From Paenibacillus beijingensis (GTDB lineage Bacteria > Bacillota > Bacilli > Paenibacillales > Paenibacillaceae): DNA of 64,000 nt. Below the pieces are notes generated by a model that was not told where the DNA came from, ran no database searches, and saw only the letters and a list, made by a program, of their open reading frames with translations. How positions within the stretch are numbered: position 1 is the first letter of the stretch; every line of letters begins with the position of its first letter. Location of the stretch: contig NZ_CP011058.1 in NCBI RefSeq assembly GCF_000961095.1, positions 2,306,001 through 2,370,000 of the forward strand. Direction: 5' to 3'. Below, piece by piece: positions 17,296 to 25,715 of the stretch. The position numbers were made by a program, and so were the translations under genes.

Positions 17296-17977
17296 ACAGC
17301 TGGAAGCGGGATACGGCGAAAGCGTCATTTTGCGGGGCGTGACGCTGAAGGTGGAGCCCGGGCAGGTCGTTTGCCTGCTCGGCCGCAACGGGGTCGGCAA
17401 GACGACGCTGATGAAAAGCGTGATGGGCGTGCTGAAGGCGCGCAAAGGAACGGTGAGGTACGCGGGCAAAGATCTCACCAGGCGTCCTCCGGGGGAGCGG
17501 GCGCGCAGCGGGCTCGGCTACGTGCCGCAGGGGCGCGAAATTTTTCCGCAGCTGACGGTGCGCGACAATATAATGATCGGCCTCGAAGCTTCGCGCACCA
17601 GAACGAAAACCATTCCGGACGAAGCCGTCGCCAAATTCCCGGCGCTGCCCGCCATGTACGGCCGCAGAGGCGGCGATTTGAGCGGCGGACAGCAGCAGCA
17701 GCTCGCATTCGCGCGGGCGCTCGTGTCTCGCCCTGAGGTGCTTCTCCTCGACGAGCCGTGCGAAGGCATCCAGCCTTCGATCGTCGACGATATCCGTGAA
17801 GTGATCCGTTCCATCAAGGCGGCCGGCCGGACGGCGATTCTGCTGGTGGAGCAAAACGTGGAGTTCGTAAGAAGCGTCGGCGACTATTTTTATATATTGG
17901 AAAAGGGAACCGTTGCCTGGGAAGGCACGCCGGAGGCGCTGACCGACGATATCGTGCGCCATTATTTGACGGTATAA
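17282..17977 (+). CDS. urtE: Urea ABC transporter ATP-binding protein UrtE
   Basis: A LivF-type ATPase of 231 residues. It has Walker A GRNGVGKTT (34-42), Q-loop YVPQGREIFPQLTV, signature LSGGQQQQL, and Walker B VLLLDEPCEGIQPS. The ATG at 17282 matches the family start; an in-frame TTG at 17261 would add seven residues. Last gene of the urt operon; a strong terminator follows. No urease genes are in the window, so urea degradation must be encoded elsewhere or by another route. Confidence 0.93.
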   Translation: MLTVEQLEAGYGESVILRGVTLKVEPGQVVCLLGRNGVGKTTLMKSVMGVLKARKGTVRYAGKDLTRRPPGERARSGLGYVPQGREIFPQLTVRDNIMIGLEASRTRTKTIPDEAVAKFPALPAMYGRRGGDLSGGQQQQLAFARALVSRPEVLLLDEPCEGIQPSIVDDIREVIRSIKAAGRTAILLVEQNVEFVRSVGDYFYILEKGTVAWEGTPEALTDDIVRHYLTV

Positions 17978-17980
17978 CAT

Positions 17981-18051
17981 GCAAGGCCGGCTGCGGCAAG
18001 GACATCCGAAGGGAGGCTTCGGATGCTTGCTCCGCTGCCGGCCCTGCTTTT
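17981..18051 (+). terminator. Terminator of the urt operon
   Basis: Long arms GCAAGGCCGGC and GCCGGCCCTGC (17981-17991 with 18037-18047, one G/C interruption) enclose further stems, including a CATCCGAAG/CTTCGGATG pair. Four T follow. Confidence 0.75.
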
Positions 18052-18260
18052 GTACACTGCGCGCAAGCTCCGGGAACTCGTCTCGTAAGCGTGGTGATAC
18101 TTGACGGCGGTCAACGTACGAACACGCTTCCGGCCTGGCGAGGCTGGCTGCACGGCATGACTACCGCCGGATCACATGAATGGTTATCTGCAGAACGGGA
18201 AACGGCGTTCCATTCTGCGAAAGCGTTTTTATTTTTCGCCGGACGCCTGTTTACGGCCAT

Positions 18261-18290
18261 GCATAAGAAAATGGGAGCGGATGAATACTA
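18261..18290 (+). promoter_or_regulatory. Sigma-G-type promoter of spoVT
   Basis: GCATA (18261-18265) fits the sigma-G -35 and, 18 bases on, AATACTA (18284-18290) fits the -10 CATACTA at 6 of 7 positions. It lies about 95 bases before spoVT, which is a sigma-G gene in B. subtilis. The rest of 18052-18386 shows nothing else convincing. Confidence 0.6.
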
Positions 18291-18386
18291 TGGGCAGATT
18301 CGAAACTTTACACACGGATCACTCCTGTTCCCAGATAAAAACTGCAACGTCCAGTCGACTTAACTCTTCAAGGAAAGCGGGGCAAC

Positions 18387-18932
18387 ATGACAATGAAAGC
18401 AACTGGAATTGTGCGTCGAATCGATGATCTTGGCCGGGTAGTCATACCGAAAGAAATCCGCCGTACGCTGCGCATCCGCGAGGGCGATCCGCTTGAAATT
18501 TTCGTGGACCGCGACGGAGAAGTGATATTGAAAAAATATTCCCCGATCGGCGAGCTTGGCGATTTCGCCAAAGAATATGCCGAGTCGCTGAACGAGAGCA
18601 CGGGCCACATTACAATGATTTCCGACCGGGACGCCATCATTGCCGTTGCCGGCGCCTCCAAGAAAGAATATATGGACAAGCCGATCGGCTCGCTGCTCGA
18701 AAGCTGCATGGAAAACCGGAAGGCCGTTTTGGAAACGGGCGGCGAGTACGAAATTGTGAAAAATGCCCCGGAGACGTTCTCTTCAATCGTTGCCGCTCCA
18801 ATTATTGCAGGCGGAGACCCGATCGGCACCGTCATCCTGCTCAGCAAGGAAGAAGGCGTAAAGATGGCCCAGATGGAGCAAAAAATGGCCGAGACGGCGG
18901 CCGGGTTTCTCGCCAAACAGATGGAGCAGTGA
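18387..18932 (+). CDS. spoVT: Stage V sporulation transcription factor SpoVT
   Basis: A 181-residue forespore regulator. The N-terminal AbrB-type swapped-hairpin DNA-binding domain (MKATGIVRRIDDLGRVVIP and following, residues 3-50) is almost identical to B. subtilis. The rest is a GAF domain ending ETAAGFLAKQMEQ. It modulates sigma-G genes. Either ATG (18387 or 18393) could start it; the second gives the conserved MKATG. Usual order is mfd-spoVT; here the prsA-like gene and the urt operon separate them. Confidence 0.96.
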   Translation: MTMKATGIVRRIDDLGRVVIPKEIRRTLRIREGDPLEIFVDRDGEVILKKYSPIGELGDFAKEYAESLNESTGHITMISDRDAIIAVAGASKKEYMDKPIGSLLESCMENRKAVLETGGEYEIVKNAPETFSSIVAAPIIAGGDPIGTVILLSKEEGVKMAQMEQKMAETAAGFLAKQMEQ

Positions 18933-18938
18933 GATGGG

Positions 18939-18997
18939 CAAACAGGCTTCCACGCCGCGAAGAAAAAGTTCTTCCCGGCGCGGAAGCCTGTTTGTTT
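18939..18997 (+). terminator. Terminator of spoVT
   Basis: A perfect 13-bp stem (18939-18951 with 18982-18994) extended by CGCCG/CGGCG pairing inside; TTTGTTTG follows. Confidence 0.75.
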
Positions 18998-19143
18998 GGG
19001 CGGGGCGGTTGGAGGGGGATGCGGTCGACTGCCGTCACGCATGCCACACCGCGCGCTTGAAATTGCGCGCGGTACGAAATGGCGGCAAGCTCGCCAATAG
19101 CGCAGCCATTGTCTGCTCCTTCCTAGTGAAAAAGGAGAGCGGA

Positions 19144-19261
19144 GCGGACTAATTGTTCTGGAGAAGCGGAGCGTTCGCCTTTGTCCCCGGATTCGTACCT
19201 TTTCAAATTCGATTCAAAATGAATCCGGGGACAACAGCGATCGGAAGAATAATTAGTCCGC
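19144..19261. repeat. MITE-like dispersed repeat, copy 1
   Basis: A 118-bp element bounded by perfect 11-bp inverted repeats (GCGGACTAATT at 19144-19154; AATTAGTCCGC at 19251-19261). An inner palindrome has GTCCCCGGATTC and GAATCCGGGGAC arms. The related copy at 53330-53487 is inverted relative to this one and shares about 36 near-identical bases at one end and the CTTCTCCAGAACAATTAG end at the other. It is non-coding and non-autonomous. Bases 18998-19143 show no gene. Confidence 0.7.
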
Positions 19262-19276
19262 GCAGCCAGCACTTTT

Positions 19277-20599
19277 TCATCCTCCCCTCTCGTCGTGCAA
19301 CAAAATCGTCTCCAGCGGCGGGTTTCCGCCCTTGATTCCGACCGCGATTGCGGTTGTGACCGTGCCGGGGGCAAACTCGATGGCGGCCGATTCCAGCAGC
19401 GGCCGGGGGGAACCGGTGGGCATGATCTGCAAATCGGCACAGAGCGGCGCAAGGGTCACATAAGAGGACGCTTCGGCAAATTCGATGTTGCGGTACAGCG
19501 TGCCCCCGTCCCTGAACATGACGTCGGTGCCGCCTTCCTGAGGAGCAAGATGAATGAACCGCGTTTTGGCGCATCCGTCCGCGACGGACCGTTCGTCCCG
19601 GAACAAACAGAGCCTCATTTCGTCCGGAGAACCGCCGGCCGCCGCCGCCGTGTAAGAGACGCCGCTCTCGAGATCGACGGTTTCCGTCAGCCGGACGAGC
19701 TTGCGCCGCGCTTCCGCCCAATGGAAGGTGCAGGCGCCCGGACGAACGTCGATATAATCGGTGATGCTCTTATAAGCAAGCGAAGCGGCGATTTGCGACC
19801 CGGCCGCATGGACGTCGAATGCCGGCGCGCCGGGACAGGCATTCAGCACACGCACCCGCGCGGACGGCTCCTTTGTGACCGGAGCATGAAGCGGCAGCGG
19901 CTCATTGCCCGGCGGCGGCGCGTTACCCGCCAATAGCCCGTACCCGTGACCCGGCATTGCCGCATATGCGTCGGGTACGGCGGCGAATTGGGCGGGCGGG
20001 CGCTCCGCCTGGAAGCTTTTCAATATCTGGTTGCCGTCGGGATAATAAGGCGGCGGAAACGGATAGGCGGCAGAAGTACCGGATACGGTTCCGGCGGTGC
20101 CCGGAGCAGGGAAGCTTGAAGCGCCGAACGGCGGATCGCGGTAAGCGCCGGAATCCGGAAAGCCGTAAGCGCCGGGCGCGGGATCGTTTAGAGCGCCGGA
20201 AGCCGGATGAGCGTCCATACCGGCTTGAACGGCCGTATCCGGACGGGGTTCATAAGAGCCGCCAGGATAAGCTAACGGGCCGTTGGGAGGAAGAAAGCTC
20301 CCGGGCTGCAGCGGATAGTAGGGCGGATCGTTATAACCGGACAGCGGGGCGGCATGCGCAAACCCGGGGAAAAACCCGGCTTGCATGTAAGGATCGCCAT
20401 GGGCCGGGACAAGCGAGCCGCGGTCGCTGAACGGATCGCCGTAAGCATGCACCGCATCGGCAAGCTTGCGCACGCTGGCGATGTACAGTCCGTTGTAATG
20501 TTCGTGCAGATCGCGGTTTGAAGATTGATAGAGCTGGGCAAGCAGGCCGTAAAGGCTCGCTTTTTTCCATTCCATAATGGTGAAGTCGTGCGGCGTCAT
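19277..20599 (-). CDS. DUF4397-domain protein with a proline/glycine/tyrosine-rich N-terminal half
   Basis: 440 residues, no signal peptide or membrane span. Residues 1-50 form a compact start (EWKKASLYGLLAQLYQSS). About 60-235 are low-complexity Pro/Gly/Tyr/Ala. About 245-440 resemble DUF4397 repeats (ARVRVLNACPGAPAFDVHAAG, then a second similar half with RFIHLAPQEGGTDV). The ATG at 20599 is preceded by GGAGGAATG on the minus strand. It converges on spoVT. Function unknown; a spore-layer or surface role is only a guess from composition and neighbourhood. Confidence 0.85.
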   Translation of the reverse strand: MTPHDFTIMEWKKASLYGLLAQLYQSSNRDLHEHYNGLYIASVRKLADAVHAYGDPFSDRGSLVPAHGDPYMQAGFFPGFAHAAPLSGYNDPPYYPLQPGSFLPPNGPLAYPGGSYEPRPDTAVQAGMDAHPASGALNDPAPGAYGFPDSGAYRDPPFGASSFPAPGTAGTVSGTSAAYPFPPPYYPDGNQILKSFQAERPPAQFAAVPDAYAAMPGHGYGLLAGNAPPPGNEPLPLHAPVTKEPSARVRVLNACPGAPAFDVHAAGSQIAASLAYKSITDYIDVRPGACTFHWAEARRKLVRLTETVDLESGVSYTAAAAGGSPDEMRLCLFRDERSVADGCAKTRFIHLAPQEGGTDVMFRDGGTLYRNIEFAEASSYVTLAPLCADLQIMPTGSPRPLLESAAIEFAPGTVTTAIAVGIKGGNPPLETILLHDERGG

Positions 20600-20840
20600 C
20601 GGTCATTCCTCCTTCGCATCCGTAAAGTCCGGGAGGCTGCCGCGAGCTTCGCCGCCGGAACCGGATCGGTAATGGGCCTTTCGCGGCGCAAACGGCAGCC
20701 GATGTATTACATGTATGACGATAAACGTCTCCTCATGCGGCCTCTCTGCCGGATAAGGGTTGTTCGCGTATGCGCAGGCGCGGTACAATGGGGGTTATAA
20801 TGGCTGAAGCCGCTTCACATGAGACGTAGGAGTTGGATTT

Positions 20841-22700
20841 GTGAGAAACGGGAGGGCAAAGGTCGGCGGCATGTTCGGAGCCGCAGCCGTTATGGCCGGG
20901 GCGGCCCTCGTTTCCAAGCTGCTGGGGACGATGCAAAAGATACCGCTGCAAAATGTGGCCGGAGACCGGGTATTCGGCATTTATAACGCCGTCTACCCGT
21001 TCTACCAGCTGCTGCTTGTGCTCGCGACGGCCGGCCTGCCCGTAGCGGTGTCGCTGCTCGTGGCGCAGCGGCTGGAGGCGGGCGACCTTCGCGGCGCGCG
21101 CCGGATACGGACGGCCGGGCTGCTGCTGCTCGGCTCCGGCGGCGCGGCGGGCTTCGCGGCGATGTGGACCGGCGCGCCGGTGCTCGCCGGATGGATCGGC
21201 GATCCGGCGGTTGCCCCCGCCATACGCACCGTATCGCTGGCACTGTGGACGGTGCCGGCGCTCGCCGCGCTGCGCGGCTATGCGCAGGGCATCGGCGTGA
21301 TCGCGGGTCCGGCGCTGTCGCAGCTGGCGGAGCAGACGGTGCGGGTGGCGGCCATGATCGCCCTGCTTGCGATCGGCTGGGAAGCGGGCTGGTCGGAAGC
21401 CGGGCTGGCGGCCGGAGCGATGTCCGGCTCCGCGTTCGGCGGTGCGGCCGGACTGTTGTTCATGGCGGTTTACTTGCGCGGCCGGCGCGGAGCGGATGAG
21501 ACCGCAAGCGCCGTCGAGAGCCTGCCGGATGCGCGGACCCGGCAGCCGGGGGAGGGCCGAGCCGGCATGAGCTCCGACAGCCGTCATGCAGCGGTGGATG
21601 ATGCGCCGGGCAAGGCACTGGATACGACGAGCGGGCAAAGAGGCATCGCAGTTGTCCGGCATCCGAAGAAGATCGCTGTGGAAGCGCATCTCCGCAACAA
21701 CATACGAACATCGGCAAGTGCGGCCGCCTCCTTAAGGCAGCTGGCGGCGGAGATGAAGCGTCTGGCTGCGCTGGCGCTGCCGGTCGCGCTTGGAGCGATT
21801 GTCGTGCCGGTCGCCGGGGCCGTCGATGCGTTTACGGTTCCCCGGCTGATGCATCGAAGCGGCATGACCGCTGCCGAAGCGATGGAGCAGTTCGGCATTT
21901 ACAGCCGCTGCCAGCCGCTTGTGCAGCTTGTTGTAATGGTTGCGGCCGCCGCCGCTTCGGCGCTTGTGCCTGCGATCGCCAGAGCCCGCTTTCGCGGCGA
22001 TGCGGCAGGCGCGGCAAGGCAGGCTTCGCTTGCGATGCGGGCCGCATGGCTGATCGGCCTGCCTGCCAGCGCGGGACTGGCGCTGCTCGCCGGCCCGCTT
22101 AATGTGATGCTTTACGGAGACGATACGGGGCGGCTCACGTTCGCGCTGGTCGGCTCCACGGCGCTTGCCGGCGCGCTGAACGCCGTAGCCGCTCCGGCGC
22201 TGCAGGGGCTTGGCGCCGTGAGGCTGCCGGCCGCGTTTCTGCTGGCGTCGGCGCTGCTGAAGGCCGCGCTGAACGCGGCGCTTGTGCCCGCGCTCGGCAT
22301 CGCCGGCGCCGCCTGGGCCGGCATCGCCGCGCTTGGCGCCGCCGCGCTGCTCGGCGCCGCCGCGGTCGCCCGCGCCGCCCGTGCCGCCGGCGGCGCGGCT
22401 CCGCTGCCCGCTCGCGGGCGGCTGCGCGCCGCCGCGGGCACGGCCGCTGCGCTCGCGGTCATGGCCGCGGCGCTGCTGGCGGCGGAGCGGGCGCTGCAGA
22501 GCCCGCTCGGCCGCATGCTGCCGCCGCGGGCGGCAGCAGCCGCGCTGGCGCTGACGGGCGTTGCCGTTGGCGCCGGCGCGTACGCCGCCGCGCTGCTCCG
22601 CTGCGGCGGCATCGGCGCGCGCGAGCTGCGCGCGCTGCCGGGCGGCGAAGCGCTTGCCGCCCGGCTTGAGCGCTGGCGGCTGCTTCCGCCGCGCCGCTGA
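20841..22700 (+). CDS. SpoVB/YabM-type polysaccharide flippase, MOP superfamily
   Basis: A 619-residue multi-pass membrane protein. The start (GGMFGAAAVMAGAALVSKLLG, then the IYNAVYPFYQLLLVLATAGLP block) is characteristic of SpoVB/YabM proteins that flip lipid-linked cell-wall or spore-cortex precursors. A hydrophilic stretch of about 85 residues (about 215-300) interrupts the membrane core and is longer than usual. The C-terminal ~150 residues are extremely Ala-rich, matching very GC-rich DNA at 22280-22690. A GTG start follows GTAGGAG. It sits before mazG, the yabM position. Confidence 0.85.
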   Translation: MRNGRAKVGGMFGAAAVMAGAALVSKLLGTMQKIPLQNVAGDRVFGIYNAVYPFYQLLLVLATAGLPVAVSLLVAQRLEAGDLRGARRIRTAGLLLLGSGGAAGFAAMWTGAPVLAGWIGDPAVAPAIRTVSLALWTVPALAALRGYAQGIGVIAGPALSQLAEQTVRVAAMIALLAIGWEAGWSEAGLAAGAMSGSAFGGAAGLLFMAVYLRGRRGADETASAVESLPDARTRQPGEGRAGMSSDSRHAAVDDAPGKALDTTSGQRGIAVVRHPKKIAVEAHLRNNIRTSASAAASLRQLAAEMKRLAALALPVALGAIVVPVAGAVDAFTVPRLMHRSGMTAAEAMEQFGIYSRCQPLVQLVVMVAAAAASALVPAIARARFRGDAAGAARQASLAMRAAWLIGLPASAGLALLAGPLNVMLYGDDTGRLTFALVGSTALAGALNAVAAPALQGLGAVRLPAAFLLASALLKAALNAALVPALGIAGAAWAGIAALGAAALLGAAAVARAARAAGGAAPLPARGRLRAAAGTAAALAVMAAALLAAERALQSPLGRMLPPRAAAAALALTGVAVGAGAYAAALLRCGGIGARELRALPGGEALAARLERWRLLPPRR

Positions 22701-22920
22701 CGCTTTCCCGGCGCCCGACCGAAACGCCGGCCGCCCGGATTACATACACGAGCTGCCGTGCGATCGGCGCACAAGCCGTTTTTCACTGCACGGCCCAGCG
22801 CGTCGGCCGTGTTTAACCGGAACACTGTAGCGCAGCTAAGCAGATCAGCAGATCAGCCTGATCTTGACAAGCGCTTGCCGCTTCTCATGTTTCCGCATCG
22901 ATAAAGGAGGGTAATCGCAT

Positions 22921-24408
22921 ATGGCTCTACGTAGCCTTACCGTCGCCGGGCTCGGCACCGGAGATCCCGACCAGCTTACGCTCGGCGTATGGCGGCGCCT
23001 GCAAAACGCCGCCCGCGTCTACGTCCGGACGGAAAAGCATCCCATGATGCATATGCTGCGCGATAACGGCATCGAGGCCGTATCGTTCGACCGGGTGTAC
23101 GAGCAGTTCGACTCGTTCCCGGAAGTGTACGAGGCGATCGCAAGCGAGCTGATCGACCTGGCGAAGTCTGAAGCCGGCGGCGTCCTGTACGCCGTTCCGG
23201 GCCACCCGATGGTGGCGGAGCGGACGGTTCAGCTGCTGCGCGAGCGCTGCCCGCAGGAGGAGATCGCGCTTGAAATCGTCGGCGGCGAAAGCTTCCTCGA
23301 CGGCGCATTCACCGCGCTCGGCTTCGATCCGATCGAAGGCTTCCAGTTGCTGGATGCGGCCTCCTTGCGCGCTTACGACATTTCGCCGCAGCTGCACACG
23401 CTAATCGGGCAGGTGTACGACGAATTTACCGCTTCCGATGTGAAGCTGACGCTGATGGAGCGGTATCCCGACGAGCATCCCGTTGTCATCGGCCACAGCC
23501 TCGGCGTAGCGGGAGAGGAGCAAATCGTGCGCGTGCCGCTCTACGAGCTGGACCGGACGCCCGGCTGGGGCAATCTGTCGCTCGTCTATGTGCCGCGCTC
23601 GGACGACGATGCGCTGCGCAGCCGCTCGTTTGACCGGCTCCATGAAATTGTCGCCATTCTCCGCAGTCCGGAAGGCTGCCCGTGGGACCGCGAGCAAACC
23701 CATCAGTCGATCCGCAAAAACTTCATCGAAGAGCTGTACGAAGCGCTCGAAGCGATCGACGACGACGATCCGGCCGGCATGAAGGAAGAGTTTGGCGATG
23801 TCATGTTGCAGGTGATGCTGCACAGCCAGATGGAAGAGGAAAACGGCGCTTTTTCCGTCTACGATGTCATCCAGGAGCTGAGTGAGAAGCTGCTGTTCCG
23901 TCATCCTCATGTGTTCGGGGAGCGGGGGGCGGCCGATGCCGACGAAGCGCTCGTCAACTGGGAGCAGATGAAGGCCGAGGAGAAGAAGCTGAAAGGGCGC
24001 GATACGGACCGGACCTCCGTGCTGGACGGCATTCCCCGCGATCTGCCGGCGCTGCTGAAAGCGTACAAGCTGCAGAAAAAAGCGTCCAAAGTCGGCTTTG
24101 ACTGGGATGCGCTGGCGCCGGTGCTGGCGAAGATCGAAGAGGAGCTGCAGGAAGTGCGGGAAGCGGCGCAGGGCGAAGATGCGGACGCGAAGGCGGACGA
24201 GCTTGGCGACCTGCTGTTTGCCGTCGTTAATGCGGCGCGGTTTTTGGACGTCGATCCCGAAGAGGCGCTTTCCCGCACGAATGCGAAATTCCGCAGCCGG
24301 TTTCTCTATATCGAAGAGCAGCTTCGTATAAACGGCAAATCTTTTGACCAGACTGATTTAATAGAGATGGACAAATGGTGGGAGGAAGCGAAGGACAGGA
24401 GCCGTTAA
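22921..24408 (+). CDS. mazG: Fusion protein: tetrapyrrole-methylase-like domain plus MazG nucleotide pyrophosphohydrolase (YabN)
   Basis: 495 residues. The N-terminal ~225 form a SAM-dependent (CobA/tetrapyrrole) methylase-like domain (VAGLGTGDPDQLTLG; AVPGHPMVAE). From about 240 two MazG repeats follow (LRSPEGCPWDREQTHQS; EELYEALEAID; EFGDVMLQVMLHSQ), and a second at about 390-490 (ELGDLLFAVVN). MazG cleaves house-cleaning NTPs to NMP and PPi. Start ATG follows AAAGGAGG. The domain order equals B. subtilis YabN. Confidence 0.93.
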   Translation: MALRSLTVAGLGTGDPDQLTLGVWRRLQNAARVYVRTEKHPMMHMLRDNGIEAVSFDRVYEQFDSFPEVYEAIASELIDLAKSEAGGVLYAVPGHPMVAERTVQLLRERCPQEEIALEIVGGESFLDGAFTALGFDPIEGFQLLDAASLRAYDISPQLHTLIGQVYDEFTASDVKLTLMERYPDEHPVVIGHSLGVAGEEQIVRVPLYELDRTPGWGNLSLVYVPRSDDDALRSRSFDRLHEIVAILRSPEGCPWDREQTHQSIRKNFIEELYEALEAIDDDDPAGMKEEFGDVMLQVMLHSQMEEENGAFSVYDVIQELSEKLLFRHPHVFGERGAADADEALVNWEQMKAEEKKLKGRDTDRTSVLDGIPRDLPALLKAYKLQKKASKVGFDWDALAPVLAKIEEELQEVREAAQGEDADAKADELGDLLFAVVNAARFLDVDPEEALSRTNAKFRSRFLYIEEQLRINGKSFDQTDLIEMDKWWEEAKDRSR

Positions 24409-24583
24409 ACCGCCACTGTTCGCCAACTTCCGCTAAAAATTCGCCAATTTTTTTTTCGCATGACAGCAGGATTTCATCATGTTCAGGCCGAATTACTACC
24501 CCTTGAAGTCAGTGGGCAGCAGCCGTAAAGCGCATGAGACGCTTACGAATTTTCAAACAATGTACTTGGGAGGATAATAAAAC

Positions 24584-24856
24584 ATGAACAAAAACGATCT
24601 GATCAACAATATTGCAACGAAAAGCGGTTTGACCAAGCGCGACGTCGAATCCGTACTGAACTCTTTTCTCGGCGAAGTAACTGACGCTTTGTCCTCGGGC
24701 GAAAAAGTGCAGCTCATCGGCTTCGGCACGTTCGAAACCCGCACCCGTTCCGGACGTACGGGCCGCAACCCGCAAACCGGCCAGGAAATCAGCATTCCCG
24801 AATCCAAAGTTCCAGCGTTCAAAGCCGGCAACAAACTGAAGGAAGCCGTTAAGTAA
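24584..24856 (+). CDS. hup: DNA-binding protein HU
   Basis: A 90-residue nucleoid protein with MNKNDLI start, KVQLIGFGTFE core, the beta-arm GRNPQTGQEI with the intercalating Pro, and VPAFKAGNKLKEAV end. HU bends and packs DNA as a dimer. ATG follows TTGGGAGGA. It sits one base before the rqcP start, so the two are likely co-translated. Confidence 0.96.
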   Translation: MNKNDLINNIATKSGLTKRDVESVLNSFLGEVTDALSSGEKVQLIGFGTFETRTRSGRTGRNPQTGQEISIPESKVPAFKAGNKLKEAVK

Positions 24857-24857
24857 G

Positions 24858-25130
24858 TTGCGTCTGGACAAGTTCCTTAAAGTATCGAGGCTGATCAAGC
24901 GCCGCACCGTCGCCAAGGATGTATCCGAGCAGGGGCGCGTCTGGATCAACGGCCGCGAAGCCAAGCCGAGCAGCACCGTCAAAGTCGGCGACGAGCTGAA
25001 GATCGGGTTCGGGCAGAAGTATATTACCGTCCGCGTCGAGCGGATTGCGGAAACGACCCGGAAGGATGAGGCGAGCGAGCTGTACACGCTGCTTAAGGAA
25101 GAAGCGCGCGAGCGCGAGGATTTGTTTTAA
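24858..25130 (+). CDS. rqcP: Ribosome quality control factor RqcP (YabO), S4 domain
   Basis: A 90-residue S4-domain RNA-binding protein (MRLDKFLKVSRLIKRRTVAK; GRVWINGREAKPS). RqcP binds the obstructed 50S subunit and supports RqcH in C-terminal alanine tailing of stalled chains. It begins with TTG one base after the hup stop codon. In B. subtilis yabO precedes yabP; here 5.6 kb of accessory DNA intervenes. Confidence 0.93.
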   Translation: MRLDKFLKVSRLIKRRTVAKDVSEQGRVWINGREAKPSSTVKVGDELKIGFGQKYITVRVERIAETTRKDEASELYTLLKEEAREREDLF

Positions 25131-25162
25131 ACGGGTAAACCGACGATTGTTTTATCTCTTCT

Positions 25163-25190
25163 AAAAGACCGCATGCTGCGGTCTTTTTTT
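25163..25190 (+). terminator. Terminator of hup-rqcP
   Basis: A perfect 11-bp stem (25163-25173 with 25177-25187), a 3-base loop, then a T-run to 25190. Confidence 0.9.
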
Positions 25191-25193
25191 AAC

Positions 25194-25442
25194 AGGCTGT
25201 CCCAGTGAACACTGGCAATCGCTCTGCATCGACCCCAATCTCACGTTCAGGCGATAAAAGCCCGGAATTCCTGTACAATCGCGGGTATTCCCTCTCGAAT
25301 GCGATTTTGTTGGATAATACCTGCACATTTGCAGGTATAGCGAGGAAGGACCTCCAACTCCGCTTTGCCAGCGGTAACTGGAGGTCCTTTTGCGTTATAT
25401 TCGGGACTAGCTCATTCACGGGAACACGAGGGAGACAGCCCC
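25194..25442. repeat. Dispersed intergenic repeat block with a GGACCTCC hairpin, copy 1
   Basis: Bordered by AGGCTGTCCC (25194) and inverted GGAGACAGCCCC (25431-25442). It contains, in reverse orientation, one full ~50-bp unit (25266-25315) and a partial unit (25316-25345) of the family found four times at 42942-43146, plus the shared flank at 25226-25265. A hairpin AAGGACCTCCA/TGGAGGTCCTT (25346-25389) with an inner CCGCT/AGCGG stem follows, also shared with 42.87 kb. Open frames across it are not believable genes. Confidence 0.7.
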
Positions 25443-25538
25443 TAAGCTTCGTTCCCGAATTAGGAAGGCGAATTCGTCCTTCCGTTGATTCGTCCTCGCT
25501 AAAAACGGGTCCCTCCATCTTAGAGGGAACTATTAGCA

Positions 25539-25715
25539 CTATTGCTGACGGCCAGGCGCCTGGCTGGAGGACGGGTTCTCATTGAAGACCTCCGCCGCTT
25601 CCTCCGCGGAGAATTCCGTATCGTCTTCGCCCGGGGCGGGGATCTGATTCAATCGGGTCCCTTGGACTTCCGCTTTGGATGCTTGGTTGCGGCTATGGTT
25701 TTGCTCGTGGGGCAT
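25539..25715 (-). CDS. Small acidic hydrophilic protein of unknown function (58 aa)
   Basis: The ATG at 25713-25715 is preceded on the minus strand by AAAGGAGGTG, a near-perfect ribosome site, 7 bases away. The product starts MPHEQNHSRNQASKAEVQ, has an acidic centre (GEDDTEFSAEEAAEVF) and ends GRQQ. It is fully hydrophilic and Cys-free. The NQ-rich start and the EFSAEE motif recall small spore proteins, but I cannot place it in a family. It is divergent from the DUF2203 remnant at 25857. Confidence 0.6.
   Translation of the reverse strand: MPHEQNHSRNQASKAEVQGTRLNQIPAPGEDDTEFSAEEAAEVFNENPSSSQAPGRQQ

Noticed and set aside
18091..18363. A 90-codon frame between urtE and spoVT
   Set aside because: The spoVT promoter falls inside it, composition is not protein-like and no ribosome site precedes it.
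25205..25585. A 126-codon plus-strand frame after rqcP
   Set aside because: It runs across the dispersed repeat block and hairpin; a similar string appears in the other copy on the opposite strand, so it reflects the repeat, not a gene.
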